64,000 nt of DNA from an uncultured Celeribacter sp. (GCF_963675965.1 NZ_OY780935.1:690001-754000), one strand, 5' to 3'; counted from the first letter of the stretch, positions 34,341 through 44,160 are shown. Program-made: numbers and translations. The notes: generated from the sequence alone by a model not told the origin.

Positions 34341-35618
34341 ATGAGCACCATCATCGACATCATCGGACGCGAAATTCTCGACAGCCGTGGCAATCCCACG
34401 GTTGAAGTCGACGTCATTCTGGAAGACGGCACCATGGGCCGTGCTGCGGTTCCGTCAGGCGCCTCCACCGGTGTGCACGAAGCGCATGAAAAGCGCGACG
34501 GCGACAAATCCCGTTTCATGGGCAAAGGCGTGCTCGAAGCCGTCGCCGCCGTGAACGGTGAAATCTGCGAAGCGCTCGTGGGCATGGATGTCACCGAACA
34601 GGAAGCCATTGATGCCGTGATGATTGAACTCGACGGCACCGAAAACAAAGGCCGCCTCGGCGCCAACGCCATCCTCGGCGTCTCGCTGGCCTGTGCCAAG
34701 GCTGCAGCCGATTATTCCGCCCTGCCGCTCTACCGCTATGTTGGCGGTTCCTCCGCCCGCGTCCTGCCGGTGCCGATGATGAACATCATCAACGGCGGCG
34801 AACATGCCGACAACCCGATCGACGTGCAGGAATTCATGATCATGCCGGTCTCCGCCAGCTCGATCAAGGAAGCAATCCGGATGGGGTCCGAGGTGTTCCA
34901 CACGCTGAAGAAAGAACTTTCCTCGGCAGGCTACAACACCGGCATCGGTGACGAAGGCGGCTTTGCGCCCAACATCTCCTCCACCCGCGAGGCCCTGGAC
35001 TTCATCCTGAAGGCCATTGAGAAAGCCGGCTACAAACCGGGCGAAGACATCTATCTCGCCCTCGACGCCGCCTCGACCGAATACTACGTCGACGGCAAAT
35101 ATGAGATGAAAGGCGAAGGCCTGTCGCTGAGCGCCGCCGAAAACGTCGACTACCTTGCCAAGCTGGTGGACGACTACCCGATCATCTCGATCGAAGACGG
35201 CTGCGCCGAAGACGACTGGGACGGCTGGAAACTGCTGACCGACAAACTCGGCGACAAGATCCAGCTGGTCGGTGACGACCTGTTCGTGACCAACCCCGAA
35301 CGTCTTGCCAAGGGCATCGAAGACGGTGTCGCCAACTCGTTGCTGGTGAAAGTGAACCAGATCGGGTCGCTGTCCGAGACGCTGAAAGCCGTCGATATGG
35401 CCCACCGCGCCCGCTACACCAACGTGATGTCGCACCGCTCGGGCGAAACCGAAGACGCAACGATTGCAGATCTTGCTGTCGCCACCAACTGCGGCCAGAT
35501 CAAGACCGGCTCTATGTCGCGTTCCGACCGGATGGCAAAATACAACCAGCTGATCCGCATCGAAGAACAGCTGGGTGCGACGGCAGAATATGCCGGCACG
35601 TCGATCCTAAAGAAATAA
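34341..35618 (+). CDS. eno: Enolase
   Basis: A 425-residue glycolytic enzyme that interconverts 2-phosphoglycerate and phosphoenolpyruvate in the cytoplasm; in many bacteria it also binds RNase E. Conserved parts are GREILDSRGNPTVEVDV at the start, GDEGGFAPN, the magnesium aspartates in IEDGCAEDDW and VGDDLFVTN, and MSHRSGETEDATIADLAV with the catalytic base region. The length is standard. An AAAAGGGATC site precedes the ATG. It has its own promoter, with operator-like sites, and a terminator. Confidence 0.97.
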   Translation: MSTIIDIIGREILDSRGNPTVEVDVILEDGTMGRAAVPSGASTGVHEAHEKRDGDKSRFMGKGVLEAVAAVNGEICEALVGMDVTEQEAIDAVMIELDGTENKGRLGANAILGVSLACAKAAADYSALPLYRYVGGSSARVLPVPMMNIINGGEHADNPIDVQEFMIMPVSASSIKEAIRMGSEVFHTLKKELSSAGYNTGIGDEGGFAPNISSTREALDFILKAIEKAGYKPGEDIYLALDAASTEYYVDGKYEMKGEGLSLSAAENVDYLAKLVDDYPIISIEDGCAEDDWDGWKLLTDKLGDKIQLVGDDLFVTNPERLAKGIEDGVANSLLVKVNQIGSLSETLKAVDMAHRARYTNVMSHRSGETEDATIADLAVATNCGQIKTGSMSRSDRMAKYNQLIRIEEQLGATAEYAGTSILKK

Positions 35619-35660
35619 GGCCCTGAGCCACGGCGGGCATTCCCGCTTGACGAGATAGAG

Positions 35661-35690
35661 AAAGCCCCGCCAGATCGGTGGGGCTTTTTG
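35661..35690 (+). terminator. Terminator of eno
   Basis: AAAGCCCCGCC-AGATC-GGTGGGGCTTTTT: strong stem followed by a T run, about 45 bases after the eno stop. Confidence 0.9.
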
Positions 35691-35774
35691 TTTGTCGCTC
35701 TTCTCGACACGGGCCTGTCAGCAACAGTTTCCCTCGACATTGCGCTGCCCTCAACAACTTGCTTTAACCACGCC

Positions 35775-36389
35775 ATGACCAGAAAAGATCTCAACGCCCC
35801 CCTCCCCGACGGCATTCACGACCTGCCTTCCGGCAAGCTCGCCGCCATTGTCACCTATCTTGAAATGCATGCGCGGCCAGCGCCTCGCCCGGCGCCGGAC
35901 CAACCCGAGTTGGAGCTTGTGCATCATGCAACCCCGGATCTCGACTGGTATCGGGCGCTTTATCGCAAGGTGGGCGCGGACTGGCTGTGGTTTTCGCGGC
36001 TCTATCTGGAAGATTCCGCACTTGCCGCAATCGTCTCTGACCCCAATGTGGCGGTCTATTCCCTGCGCAAGGAGGGCGTTGACCTCGGCCTTCTGGAACT
36101 GGATTTCCGCGATCCCGACAACACGGAACTGGCGTTTTTCGGGCTGCACAGCGACCTGATCGGCGGTGGCACCGGGCGCTGGCTGATGGAACGGGCGCTT
36201 AATCTGGTCTTTGAACGCGGCACGCCGCGGCTGTTCGTGCACACCTGCACGCTCGACAGCCCGCAGGCCCTGCCGTTCTATATCCGCTCGGGCTTTACCC
36301 CCTATGGCCGTGCCATTGAGGTGATGGATGATCCGCGCATGGATGGCACCCTGCCAGACACGGTCGCGCCGCAGATCCCGCGGATCTGA
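35775..36389 (+). CDS. GNAT family N-acetyltransferase
   Basis: A 204-residue acetyl-CoA-dependent transferase fold. The acetyl-CoA loop is at IGGGTGRWLMERALN (around residue 134), followed by VHTCTLDSPQALPFYIRSGF, the usual beta4-alpha4 and C-terminal GNAT segments. The acceptor is unknown. ATG 35775 begins the protein; the frame further upstream crosses the eno terminator and is not coding. Monocistronic, with a terminator. Confidence 0.9.
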   Translation: MTRKDLNAPLPDGIHDLPSGKLAAIVTYLEMHARPAPRPAPDQPELELVHHATPDLDWYRALYRKVGADWLWFSRLYLEDSALAAIVSDPNVAVYSLRKEGVDLGLLELDFRDPDNTELAFFGLHSDLIGGGTGRWLMERALNLVFERGTPRLFVHTCTLDSPQALPFYIRSGFTPYGRAIEVMDDPRMDGTLPDTVAPQIPRI

Positions 36390-36410
36390 GTTTCTCACAT
36401 CCTAAACAAC

Positions 36411-36441
36411 AAAGACCCCGCTCTCTTGGCGGGGTCTTTCT
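36411..36441. terminator. Terminator between convergent genes
   Basis: AAAGACCCCGC-N7-GCGGGGTCTTT forms a strong stem between the acetyltransferase gene and the convergent lipoprotein gene. The plus-strand side is followed by CTTTC and the minus-strand side by TGTTGTTT, so it may serve both. Confidence 0.8.
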
Positions 36442-36471
36442 TTCATCAGCCAGTCAGCTGCACTTTGTCGC

Positions 36472-36750
36472 TTACGGGCACGGCGCCGTGTAGTAGCCGC
36501 CATTGCCGTTGGCATAGGCACAGGTCGCGGTGTTCTGATTTTGGGCAACCATCGTGCCGGCGGCGGCACCGCCGAGCGTAGCCAGGACTTTCCATTCATC
36601 GTTCGACCCAAGGGCATCTGCCGTCAGATAGCCAAGACCGGCACCGGCGGCTGCGCCAATGGCCTGGTTTTGCTCCGAAGCGGTCATCGTGGTACAGGCG
36701 GCGAGTGTCGGCGCAGCAAAGGCCAGCGCGAGAAGTGTCTTCTTGGACAT
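36472..36750 (-). CDS. Small glycine-zipper lipoprotein
   Basis: A 92-residue outer-membrane-type lipoprotein. The signal peptide MSKKTLLALAFAAPTLAAC has its lipobox Cys at residue 19. The mature part has a glycine-zipper segment (GAAAGAGLGYLTADALG and LGGAAAGTMVA) like the SlyB/YMGG-type lipoproteins. A GGGAGAG site precedes the ATG at 36750; the ORF start at 36768 lies upstream of it and is not used. The likely role is envelope structure; the exact function is unknown. Confidence 0.85.
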   Translation of the reverse strand: MSKKTLLALAFAAPTLAACTTMTASEQNQAIGAAAGAGLGYLTADALGSNDEWKVLATLGGAAAGTMVAQNQNTATCAYANGNGGYYTAPCP

Positions 36751-36885
36751 CAGGTCTCTCCCAATCATATGCGTTTTGTTTCTGGCTTATAAACGCACCA
36801 GCGCAAGATTTGGTTGCATGCCTGCCCGATTTTTCTGCTAAGCCTCAGAGATACGGACGTATTTTTTGCCAACTGGAGCGCCACC

Positions 36886-37329
36886 ATGCCCGAAATCCTC
36901 TCCCCAACCGCCGACGCGCTGATCGCGCAGCTCGATCTGGCGCCCCATCCCGAAGGCGGCCACTTCCGGCAGACATGGGTCGCAGAGACTGCGCCCGGAA
37001 CACGCCCGGCGGGGACATGCATCTATTTTCTGCTCAAGGCAGGCGAGGTCAGCCACTGGCACCGGGTCGATGCCGTGGAGATCTGGCATTTCTATGCCGG
37101 CGCGCCGCTGATGCTGTCGATTGCAGAAACTGCGCAAGGACCGGCGCAGACGTTGAAACTGGGAGCGGATCTGACCGCCGGCGAGCGGCCGCAGGGCATC
37201 GTTCCGGCCACCCATTGGCAAAGTGCGCACTCGACCGGGGACTGGAGTCTGGTGGGCTGCACCGTGTCACCCGGGTTTCAGTTTGAAGGGTTCGAACTGG
37301 CCCCGCCGGGTTTTGACATTGCACGCTGA
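36886..37329 (+). CDS. Cupin domain protein (DUF985)
   Basis: A 147-residue single-domain cupin. PHPEGGHFRQTW near the start, SHWHRVDAVEIWHFYAG and GCTVSPGFQFEGFE near the end are the DUF985 signature. Several histidines could bind a metal, as in other cupins. The biochemical activity of the family is not settled. ATG 36886 follows a TGGAG site. Confidence 0.9.
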   Translation: MPEILSPTADALIAQLDLAPHPEGGHFRQTWVAETAPGTRPAGTCIYFLLKAGEVSHWHRVDAVEIWHFYAGAPLMLSIAETAQGPAQTLKLGADLTAGERPQGIVPATHWQSAHSTGDWSLVGCTVSPGFQFEGFELAPPGFDIAR

Positions 37330-37338
37330 GCGTTGCGC

Positions 37339-37614
37339 TCAATCCGGGAAAATCCGTCGAACCACCTGAGAGGACAGGAAAAACGCAATCGGCCCCACAC
37401 CCAAGGACAGCAGAAAGGCGATCAACCAGATGATGACATAGCGTTGCATCCATTCGTTGATCCAGCCGGGATAGAAGCCGTGCTGCAATCCGGGGATCAC
37501 CTCGCTCATAATCAGAGTCATCAATAAGGCCATCATGCAGGAAATGACCACCTACACGAGAAAGATGATAGCCTTGTCCTTTTTGCGTGTACGATCGTCG
37601 TTCGTCAGCGTCAT
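37339..37614 (-). pseudogene. DUF2798-like small membrane protein interrupted by TAG
   Basis: From ATG 37614, 20 codons (MTLTNDDRTRKKDKAIIFLV) run to an in-frame TAG at 37554-37552. The same frame then continues directly for another 70 residues, with two further hydrophobic helices (VVISCMMALLMTLIMSEVIPG, then YVIIWLIAFLLSLGVGPIAFF). Together these make one DUF2798-type protein of about 91 residues in which the stop falls inside the first helix. No other damage is visible. A shortened protein could start at the GTG directly after the stop (37551). It may be a recent pseudogene or a sequencing error. Confidence 0.7.
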
Positions 37615-38040
37615 GGTTATCTCTCCAAACGGTATCGCAGGCGAAGCGCATAAAGCAAGCACCCCAATCTGGCAGGAAAAGATGTCGAGGGTTCGCCTTG
37701 CGACTAACTCCCGCCATCTGTGGCAGGGGCGGTGTCCAGCGCCAGCGACCATTTCAACCTCATCATTCAAGGGGAAAGGCGGGGATAATTTCCCCCCATG
37801 CGTGCATCACTTTTCCGCTCCGCCCCTCTCGCACATACGTAAAAACTGCCTATATGTAAGTTATGTAAAGAGTTTTCGCATTGACCTTCTGCCCTTTGGG
37901 CGTGTGCGGAGGTTTCGCTGACAGATGGAATGTTTCAAGGTACACAATCATCGGTGCCCATCTGTCAGCCCCAAATATCCCTCCTTAAATCACCGCTTTA
38001 TCTGACAGCCCTTAGGCGCCGGATCAGCACAAGCCATATC
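37615..38040. other. Intergenic region with an inverted repeat
   Basis: No supported gene in 426 bases. The left part probably holds the promoter of the DUF2798-like gene. AT-rich sequence at 37840-37880 (CCTATATGTAAGTTATGTAAAGAG) looks promoter-like. The right part holds a perfect inverted repeat, listed separately. It lies downstream of anmK. Confidence 0.5.
37918..37968. repeat. Perfect 11-bp inverted repeat
   Basis: CTGACAGATGG at 37918-37928 and its exact complement CCATCTGTCAG at 37958-37968 are separated by 29 bases. Neither arm is followed by a T run, so it is not a classic terminator. A further partial arm (CTGACAG) lies near 38000. It could be a protein binding site, an RNA hairpin at the end of the anmK transcript, or a small mobile-element remnant. 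Confidence 0.6.
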
Positions 38041-39135
38041 CTACGGCACAGAGACCCTGCCGCCACCGATCGCCGCAGAGACGCCTGTGGTTGAAGTGCA
38101 GGACGTCGGCAGGCCCCGGCGCACACGGGCAGCGAGATAGGCAAAGGCCTGAGCTTCCAGCATATCGCCATCCAGCCCGACGGCTTCCACCGGCGCAACA
38201 CGGCACTCCAGCCCGGCGCAGAGCATGGCCATGAGCGTGGCATTGTGCCGCCCGCCTCCGGTGACGAACAGCGCCTCGGGTGGGCTGGGGCAGTGCTCCA
38301 TCGCCCGCGCAACACAGGCCGCACTAAAGGCGGTCAGCGTGGCGGCGGCATCCTCGGTGGACAACCCTGCGACCTTTTCCAACAGCCCATGAAAATCGTT
38401 TCGGTCCAGAGACTTTGGCGGCATCTTCATAAAATAGGGATGGTTGAGCGCCTCGGCGACGATCTCGATCCGCACCTCTCCGCGCGCCGCCATGGCGCCA
38501 CTGGCGTCGAACGGCTGTCCACAGCGCGCGCGCATCAGATCGTTGACCGGTGCATTGGCGGGACCGGTGTCAAAGGCGACCAGCGCGCCCTCCTCCTGCG
38601 GCTGCGCCACCCGCGGATCAACCCATGTCAGATTGCCGACCCCGCCCATGTTGAGAAAACAGATCGGACGCGGTGCGCCGATGCAACGCGCCAACGCATG
38701 ATGATAGAACGGCGCCAGCGGCGCGCCCTGTCCGCCCAGTTGCACGTCTGCGCTGCGAAAATCCCAAACCACGGGCACCCCCATGGCCTCGGCCAGCACC
38801 GCGCCATCCCCCGCCTGATAGGTGCGCCGCTGATCGGGGGCATGGGCCAGCGTCTGACCGTGAAACCCGATAAGTTCAAACCCCGACAGTTGAGACAGCG
38901 CCTCGGCATGGGCGGTTTCGATCAACTCACACAGGCCTTCAGACGCCTGCCATTGCCCCAGTTCGGCACGAAACAGCGCCTGTTCGGGCTCGCTGTATGG
39001 TCGAAACGCGCTCTCGCCGAAGTCGAACACCTCATTGCCATCGGTACGGATCATGGCCACATCCACCCCGTCCAGAGACGTCCCCGACATGCAGCCTGCG
39101 ACCCAGATCGCCGTGTTATCGCCTTTGTGCTGCAT
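38041..39135 (-). CDS. anmK: Anhydro-N-acetylmuramic acid kinase
   Basis: A 364-residue ASKHA-fold kinase that phosphorylates and opens anhydroMurNAc during peptidoglycan recycling. The ATP loop GCMSGTSLDGVD is at the N-terminus, FHGQTLAHAPD and DFRSADVQLGGQGAPLAPFYH are in the middle, and NMGGVGNLTWV with the catalytic region follows. The later VTGGGRHN segment completes the fold. ATG 39135 has an AGGGAAAG site; the longer frame to 39207 is rejected because it overlaps the divergent tyrS start. Confidence 0.93.
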   Translation of the reverse strand: MQHKGDNTAIWVAGCMSGTSLDGVDVAMIRTDGNEVFDFGESAFRPYSEPEQALFRAELGQWQASEGLCELIETAHAEALSQLSGFELIGFHGQTLAHAPDQRRTYQAGDGAVLAEAMGVPVVWDFRSADVQLGGQGAPLAPFYHHALARCIGAPRPICFLNMGGVGNLTWVDPRVAQPQEEGALVAFDTGPANAPVNDLMRARCGQPFDASGAMAARGEVRIEIVAEALNHPYFMKMPPKSLDRNDFHGLLEKVAGLSTEDAAATLTAFSAACVARAMEHCPSPPEALFVTGGGRHNATLMAMLCAGLECRVAPVEAVGLDGDMLEAQAFAYLAARVRRGLPTSCTSTTGVSAAIGGGRVSVP

Positions 39136-39206
39136 CAGAGTCTTTCCCTTTGCTGTTTGCCCCGATATATCAGGCCCCGCTGACCCTTTGAACGGAAAAG
39201 AGAGCA

Positions 39207-40460
39207 ATGACCTACCATCCCAAATCGGAATTTCTCCGCGTCATCATCGAACGCGGCTTCCTCGCCGATTGCACCAATCTGCAGGAGCTGGACGAAGCGC
39301 TGAACAAAGGGATGGTCACCGCATATATCGGCTATGACGCGACCGCCGCGTCACTGCATGTCGGGCACCTGCTTAACATCATGCTGCTGCGCTGGTTCCA
39401 GAAAACCGGCAACAAGCCGATCACCCTGATGGGCGGCGGCACCACCAAGGTGGGCGACCCGTCCTTCCGCTCCGACGAACGCCCCCTGCTGGGCCCGGAT
39501 CAGATCCACGCCAATATCGACGGCATGCAAAAGGTATTCGCCCGTTTCCTCGACTATGGCGAAGAGGGCAACGGCGCGCTGATGCGCAACAACGCCGAAT
39601 GGCTGGACGAATTGAACTACCTCGATTTCCTGCGCGACATCGGGCGGCATTTCTCGGTCAACCGGATGCTGTCCTTTGAATCCGTGAAATCGCGCCTCGA
39701 CCGTGAGCAATCGCTGTCCTTCCTCGAATTCAACTACATGATCCTTCAGGCCTACGACTTCTTGGAGCTGAACCGCCGCTATGGCTGCCTGTTGCAGATG
39801 GGCGGTTCGGATCAATGGGGCAATATCGTGAACGGCATCGATCTGACGCGCCGGGTGCTGGACAATGAAATCTACGGGTTGACCACGCCGCTGCTGACCA
39901 CTTCGGATGGCCGCAAAATGGGCAAATCGCAGGGCGGCGCGATCTGGCTCAACGCCGAGATGCTCAGCCCCTATGAGTTCTGGCAGTTCTGGCGCAACAC
40001 CACCGACGCCGACACCGGTCGTTTCCTGAAGCTCTACACCGACCTGCCGGTCGAGGAATGCGACCGTTTGGGCGCGTTGGAAGGCAGCGAGATTAACGCC
40101 GCCAAAATCATCCTTGCCAATGAGGTCACCACGCTGCTGCACGGCGCCGAAGCCGCGAAAGCCGCCGAAGCCACCGCGCGCGAAGTGTTCGAAAAAGGCG
40201 GGCTGGGCGAAGACCTGCCCACCGTCGAATTCACCGCCGAAGACCTGGGCGAAGGGATCTCCATCGTGCAGCTTTTCGTGCGCTCCGGGCTCGTGGCCAC
40301 CGGCAAAGAAGCCAAACGCCTGTTCGCCGACAATGGTGCCAAGGTGAACGATCAGGACCACAAGGACGCCGGCCTGTTCGTCACCCCGGAAATGCTGAAA
40401 GAGCCGATGAAACTGTCCGCAGGCAAAAAGCGCCACGCGCTGGTTACGCTGAAAGGCTGA
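39207..40460 (+). CDS. tyrS: Tyrosyl-tRNA synthetase
   Basis: A 417-residue class I aminoacyl-tRNA synthetase. The HIGH-type motif is HVGHL (about residues 51-55), the KMSKS-type loop is KMGKS, and the tyrosine-binding QMGGSDQWGN segment is complete. A C-terminal S4-like RNA-binding region (about 350-417) is present. The length is normal. It is divergent from anmK with 71 bases between the starts. Its own terminator follows. Confidence 0.96.
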   Translation: MTYHPKSEFLRVIIERGFLADCTNLQELDEALNKGMVTAYIGYDATAASLHVGHLLNIMLLRWFQKTGNKPITLMGGGTTKVGDPSFRSDERPLLGPDQIHANIDGMQKVFARFLDYGEEGNGALMRNNAEWLDELNYLDFLRDIGRHFSVNRMLSFESVKSRLDREQSLSFLEFNYMILQAYDFLELNRRYGCLLQMGGSDQWGNIVNGIDLTRRVLDNEIYGLTTPLLTTSDGRKMGKSQGGAIWLNAEMLSPYEFWQFWRNTTDADTGRFLKLYTDLPVEECDRLGALEGSEINAAKIILANEVTTLLHGAEAAKAAEATAREVFEKGGLGEDLPTVEFTAEDLGEGISIVQLFVRSGLVATGKEAKRLFADNGAKVNDQDHKDAGLFVTPEMLKEPMKLSAGKKRHALVTLKG

Positions 40461-40493
40461 TCCAAAGAGGCCGGATCAAGTCTCTGAAACAGG

Positions 40494-40521
40494 AAAGGGC
40501 GCCACTGGCGCCCTTTTTCTT
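40494..40521 (+). terminator. Terminator of tyrS
   Basis: AAAGGGCGCC-ACT-GGCGCCCTTTTTCTTT: perfect stem with a T-rich tail, about 35 bases after the stop. Confidence 0.9.
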
Positions 40522-40571
40522 TGACCAAAACGAGTGGGCCACACCGCCCAAGGATGGGCAGCGGGTCCCGT

Positions 40572-41124
<553 letters not shown>

Positions 41125-41132
<8 letters not shown>

Positions 41133-41631
41133 CGGCGGCCACCTTCATTGAGATCATCGCATCGGGGTACATCGGCGGTTCGCCACGCACGATCTTGTCG
41201 ACCGCTTCCATGCCTTCGATCACACGGCCATAGACCGTATATTGACGGTTGAGGAAGTGGTTGTCGGCAAAGTTGATGAAGAACTGCGAGTTGGCCGAAT
41301 TCGGGTCCATCGACCGCGCGGCGCCAATGGTGCCACGGTCATGCGGCACATTGGAAAACTCTGCCGGGACATTCGGCATGTCAGAGCCGCCCGTGCCCGC
41401 ACGGCGCAGTTCGAAATCCTGGTTCTGGTTGCCGAACTTCACATCGCCGGTCTGCGCCATGAAGCCCTCGATCACACGGTGGAAGACCACCCCGTCATAG
41501 GCCCCACTGCGAGCCAGCTCCTTCATCCGCGCGCTGTGCTGCGGCGCGATGTCGGGCATCAGCTCGATCACGACCTTGCCGTGTTCCAACTCGATGATGA
41601 TTGTGTTTTCGGGATCTTTGATCTCGGCCAT
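41125..41631 (-). CDS. Cytoplasmic peptidyl-prolyl isomerase (cyclophilin type)
   Basis: A 168-residue PpiB-like enzyme without a signal peptide. The active-site FHRVIEGFMAQTGD and ANSQFFINFADN segments match the downstream copy closely. The pair thus serves both sides of the inner membrane from one transcript. The start MAEIKDPENTIIIELEHG is standard for the alphaproteobacterial form. Confidence 0.94.
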
Positions 41632-41780
41632 TTCAGTCTCCAGACGTCATAATTTGTGCGCAGTGTAGAGTGCCGCCGCGACAAGGGGAAGGCCCAAGCC
41701 GATCCCACGGTTGACGAAGCGCCGAGATACGCGCAAACAGAGAGAAAGGATGCTGCCAACCTCCCGAAAGGATGTAAGAA

Positions 41781-42974
41781 ATGGCCTGGAAAACCCTCGA
41801 CGACATGGATCTGACCGGCAAAGTGGTTCTGACGCGCGTGGACATCAACGTCCCCGTCGAGAACGGCAAAGTCACCGACACCACCCGGATCGAACGGATC
41901 AAGCCGACCATTGACGACATTCTGGAAAAGGGCGGCAAACCGGTGCTGATGGCCCACTTCGGACGCCCAAAAGGCAAAGTGGTCCCGGAGATGAGCCTGT
42001 CTCTGATCAAAGACACTGTGGCCGAGGTTCTGGGTGTCCCGGTCCATATCGCATCCGATTGCATCGGCACCCCCGCCAAAGAGGCCGTGGCCGCCCTCGG
42101 CGAGGGCGAAATCCTGCTTTTGGAAAACACCCGTTTCCACGAAGGCGAAACCAAGAACGATCCGCAGTTCGCCGCCTCGCTTGCGGCTCTGGGCGATGTT
42201 TATGTCAATGACGCCTTTTCTGCCGCGCACCGCGCCCATGGATCTACCGAAGGTGTGGCCAAGCTGCTGCCCGCCTGTGCGGGCCGCCTGATGCAGGCCG
42301 AACTGTCGGCGCTGGAAGGTGCGCTGTCCACCCCCGAACGTCCGGTCGTGGCCGTGGTCGGCGGCGCGAAAGTCTCGACCAAGCTCGACCTGCTGGGCAA
42401 TCTGGTGCGCAAGGTCGATTATCTGGTGATCGGCGGCGGCATGGCCAACACCTTCCTCGCCGCCGAAGGTGTGGATGTCGGCAAATCCCTGTGCGAACAT
42501 GATCTGGCCGACACCGCCCGCGAAATCGTCAAGAAAGCCGGTGAAGCCGGTTGCGAAATCATCCTGCCCGTCGACGTGGTCGTCGCCCGGGAATTCAAGG
42601 CCGGGGCCGACAATGAAATCGTCCCCACAACCGAATGCCCCGCAGATGCGATGATCCTCGACGCGGGTCCCAAATCGGTCGAAAAGATCACCGAGGTTTT
42701 CGAAGAGAGCAAAACCCTGATCTGGAACGGGCCGCTGGGCGCCTTTGAGATCGCGCCCTTCGATGCGGCCACCAATGCCGCAGCCCAAAAGGCGGCTGAG
42801 CTGAGCAAAGCCGGCACGCTGATTTCCGTCGCAGGCGGCGGCGACACCGTGGCCGCGCTGAACAAGGCAAATGCCGCCGAGGACTTCACCTATATTTCCA
42901 CCGCCGGGGGCGCATTCCTTGAATGGATGGAGGGCAAGGTGCTGCCCGGCGTAGACGCCCTCGATCAGGACTGA
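41781..42974 (+). CDS. pgk: Phosphoglycerate kinase
   Basis: A 397-residue monomeric kinase for 1,3-bisphosphoglycerate + ADP. The substrate side has VDINVPVENGKVTDTTRI and the AHFGRPKG motif; the nucleotide side has GGAKVSTKLDLLGNL and the C-terminal GGGDTVAALNKAN loop. Length is typical. It diverges from the cyclophilin genes and is followed by a terminator and then the aldolase gene, giving two neighbouring glycolytic enzymes. Confidence 0.96.
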   Translation: MAWKTLDDMDLTGKVVLTRVDINVPVENGKVTDTTRIERIKPTIDDILEKGGKPVLMAHFGRPKGKVVPEMSLSLIKDTVAEVLGVPVHIASDCIGTPAKEAVAALGEGEILLLENTRFHEGETKNDPQFAASLAALGDVYVNDAFSAAHRAHGSTEGVAKLLPACAGRLMQAELSALEGALSTPERPVVAVVGGAKVSTKLDLLGNLVRKVDYLVIGGGMANTFLAAEGVDVGKSLCEHDLADTAREIVKKAGEAGCEIILPVDVVVAREFKAGADNEIVPTTECPADAMILDAGPKSVEKITEVFEESKTLIWNGPLGAFEIAPFDAATNAAAQKAAELSKAGTLISVAGGGDTVAALNKANAAEDFTYISTAGGAFLEWMEGKVLPGVDALDQD

Positions 42975-42988
42975 TTTTCACACCACCA

Positions 42989-43016
42989 GAGGCCCGCGCA
43001 TCCCGCGGGCCTTTTA
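42989..43016 (+). terminator. Terminator of pgk
   Basis: AGGCCCGCGCATCCCGCGGGCCTTTT: stem of eight G/C-rich pairs followed by four T, about 15 bases after the pgk stop. Confidence 0.85.
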
Positions 43017-43112
43017 TCTATCAATTCACTGCAAGCCGGCTATGCAGCCCCCTGTTGCGATGGATCAATTTTATTTTTGTGAATTGCGCATAGCCTTGCA
43101 TCAAACGGGACC

Positions 43113-43145
43113 GTGAGCGCTACCAAAGGCGCAGTTAGCGCCACC
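43113..43145. promoter_or_regulatory. Paired operator-like sites upstream of the aldolase gene
   Basis: GTGAGCGCTACC (43113-43124) and GTTAGCGCCACC (43134-43145) are two imperfect copies of the GTTA-N4-TAAC element, with centres 21 bases apart, that is two helical turns. The second copy is identical to 20617-20628. They lie about 100-130 bases before the aldolase ATG. A LacI-type regulator such as CceR is the likely ligand; this is inference. Confidence 0.45.
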
Positions 43146-43243
43146 AAGATTGCAGCCACGCACGCAGCACGTTAACCCGTAACAGAGATCCGAAACCGTC
43201 CCCATCCAGGGGCAGGCAGAGCCAATAGGCAAAGGGAAAAGAG

Positions 43244-44137
43244 ATGTCGATTCAAGAAATGACCGCAAAAATGGGCGCAGGCCAGGGCTTCATCGCAGCA
43301 CTCGACCAATCGGGCGGCTCGACGCCGAAAGCACTCAAACTCTACGGCGTCGATGAAAGCGAATATTCCGGCGACGCTGAAATGTTCGACATGGTGCACG
43401 CCATGCGCTCACGCATCATGCAATCGCCCTCCTTCACCGGCGACAAGGTGATCGGCGCCATCCTGTTTGAAATGACCATGGATCGCGACGTGGCGGGCAA
43501 GCCGACCTCGAAATTCCTCTGGGAAGAAAAAGGCATCGTGCCCTTCCTGAAAATCGACAAGGGGCTGGAAGCCGAAGCCAACGGCGTGCAGCTGATGAAA
43601 CCCATGCCGGGTCTCGACGACCTTCTGGCCCGCGCCTTCGATCTGGGCGTGTTCGGCACCAAAGAACGTTCGGTGATCAACGCCGCCAACCCCGAAGGCA
43701 TCAAGGCCGTGGTCGATCAGCAATTCGAAGTGGGTGAGCAGGTGATCAAGGCCGGTCTGATGCCGATCCTCGAACCCGAGGTGACGATCACCATCGCCGA
43801 CAAGGCCGAAGCCGAAGCCATTCTGCGCGACGAGATCCTGAAACATCTCGATGCCATGGACGACAGCAAACAGGTGATGCTGAAACTGTCCCTGCCGAGC
43901 GAGGCGAATTTTTACAAGCCGCTGGTCGATCACCCGCGTGTGCTCAAGGTCGTGGCGCTCTCTGGTGGCTACAGCCGCGACGAGGCCAATGAAATCCTCA
44001 GCCAGAACACCGGCATGATCGCGTCCTTCTCGCGCGCGCTCTCCGAAGGCCTGAATGCCAAACAGTCCGACGCGGAATTCGACGCCACGCTGAAAGCCGC
44101 CGTGGACAGCATCCACGCCGCGTCGATCGCGGGCTGA
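43244..44137 (+). CDS. Class I fructose-bisphosphate aldolase
   Basis: A 297-residue Schiff-base aldolase splitting or forming fructose 1,6-bisphosphate. Diagnostic segments are IAALDQSGGSTPKALKLYG at the N-terminus, EKGIVPFLKIDKGL, MPILEPEVTI, and VMLKLSLPSEANFY with the likely Schiff-base lysine. It is the small bacterial class I type rather than the zinc class II enzyme. A 269-base upstream region carries operator-like sites, and an AAAGGGAAAAGAG site precedes the ATG. A terminator follows. Confidence 0.94.
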   Translation: MSIQEMTAKMGAGQGFIAALDQSGGSTPKALKLYGVDESEYSGDAEMFDMVHAMRSRIMQSPSFTGDKVIGAILFEMTMDRDVAGKPTSKFLWEEKGIVPFLKIDKGLEAEANGVQLMKPMPGLDDLLARAFDLGVFGTKERSVINAANPEGIKAVVDQQFEVGEQVIKAGLMPILEPEVTITIADKAEAEAILRDEILKHLDAMDDSKQVMLKLSLPSEANFYKPLVDHPRVLKVVALSGGYSRDEANEILSQNTGMIASFSRALSEGLNAKQSDAEFDATLKAAVDSIHAASIAG

Positions 44138-44160
44138 AGCAAAGCCAATCACGCAAAACG

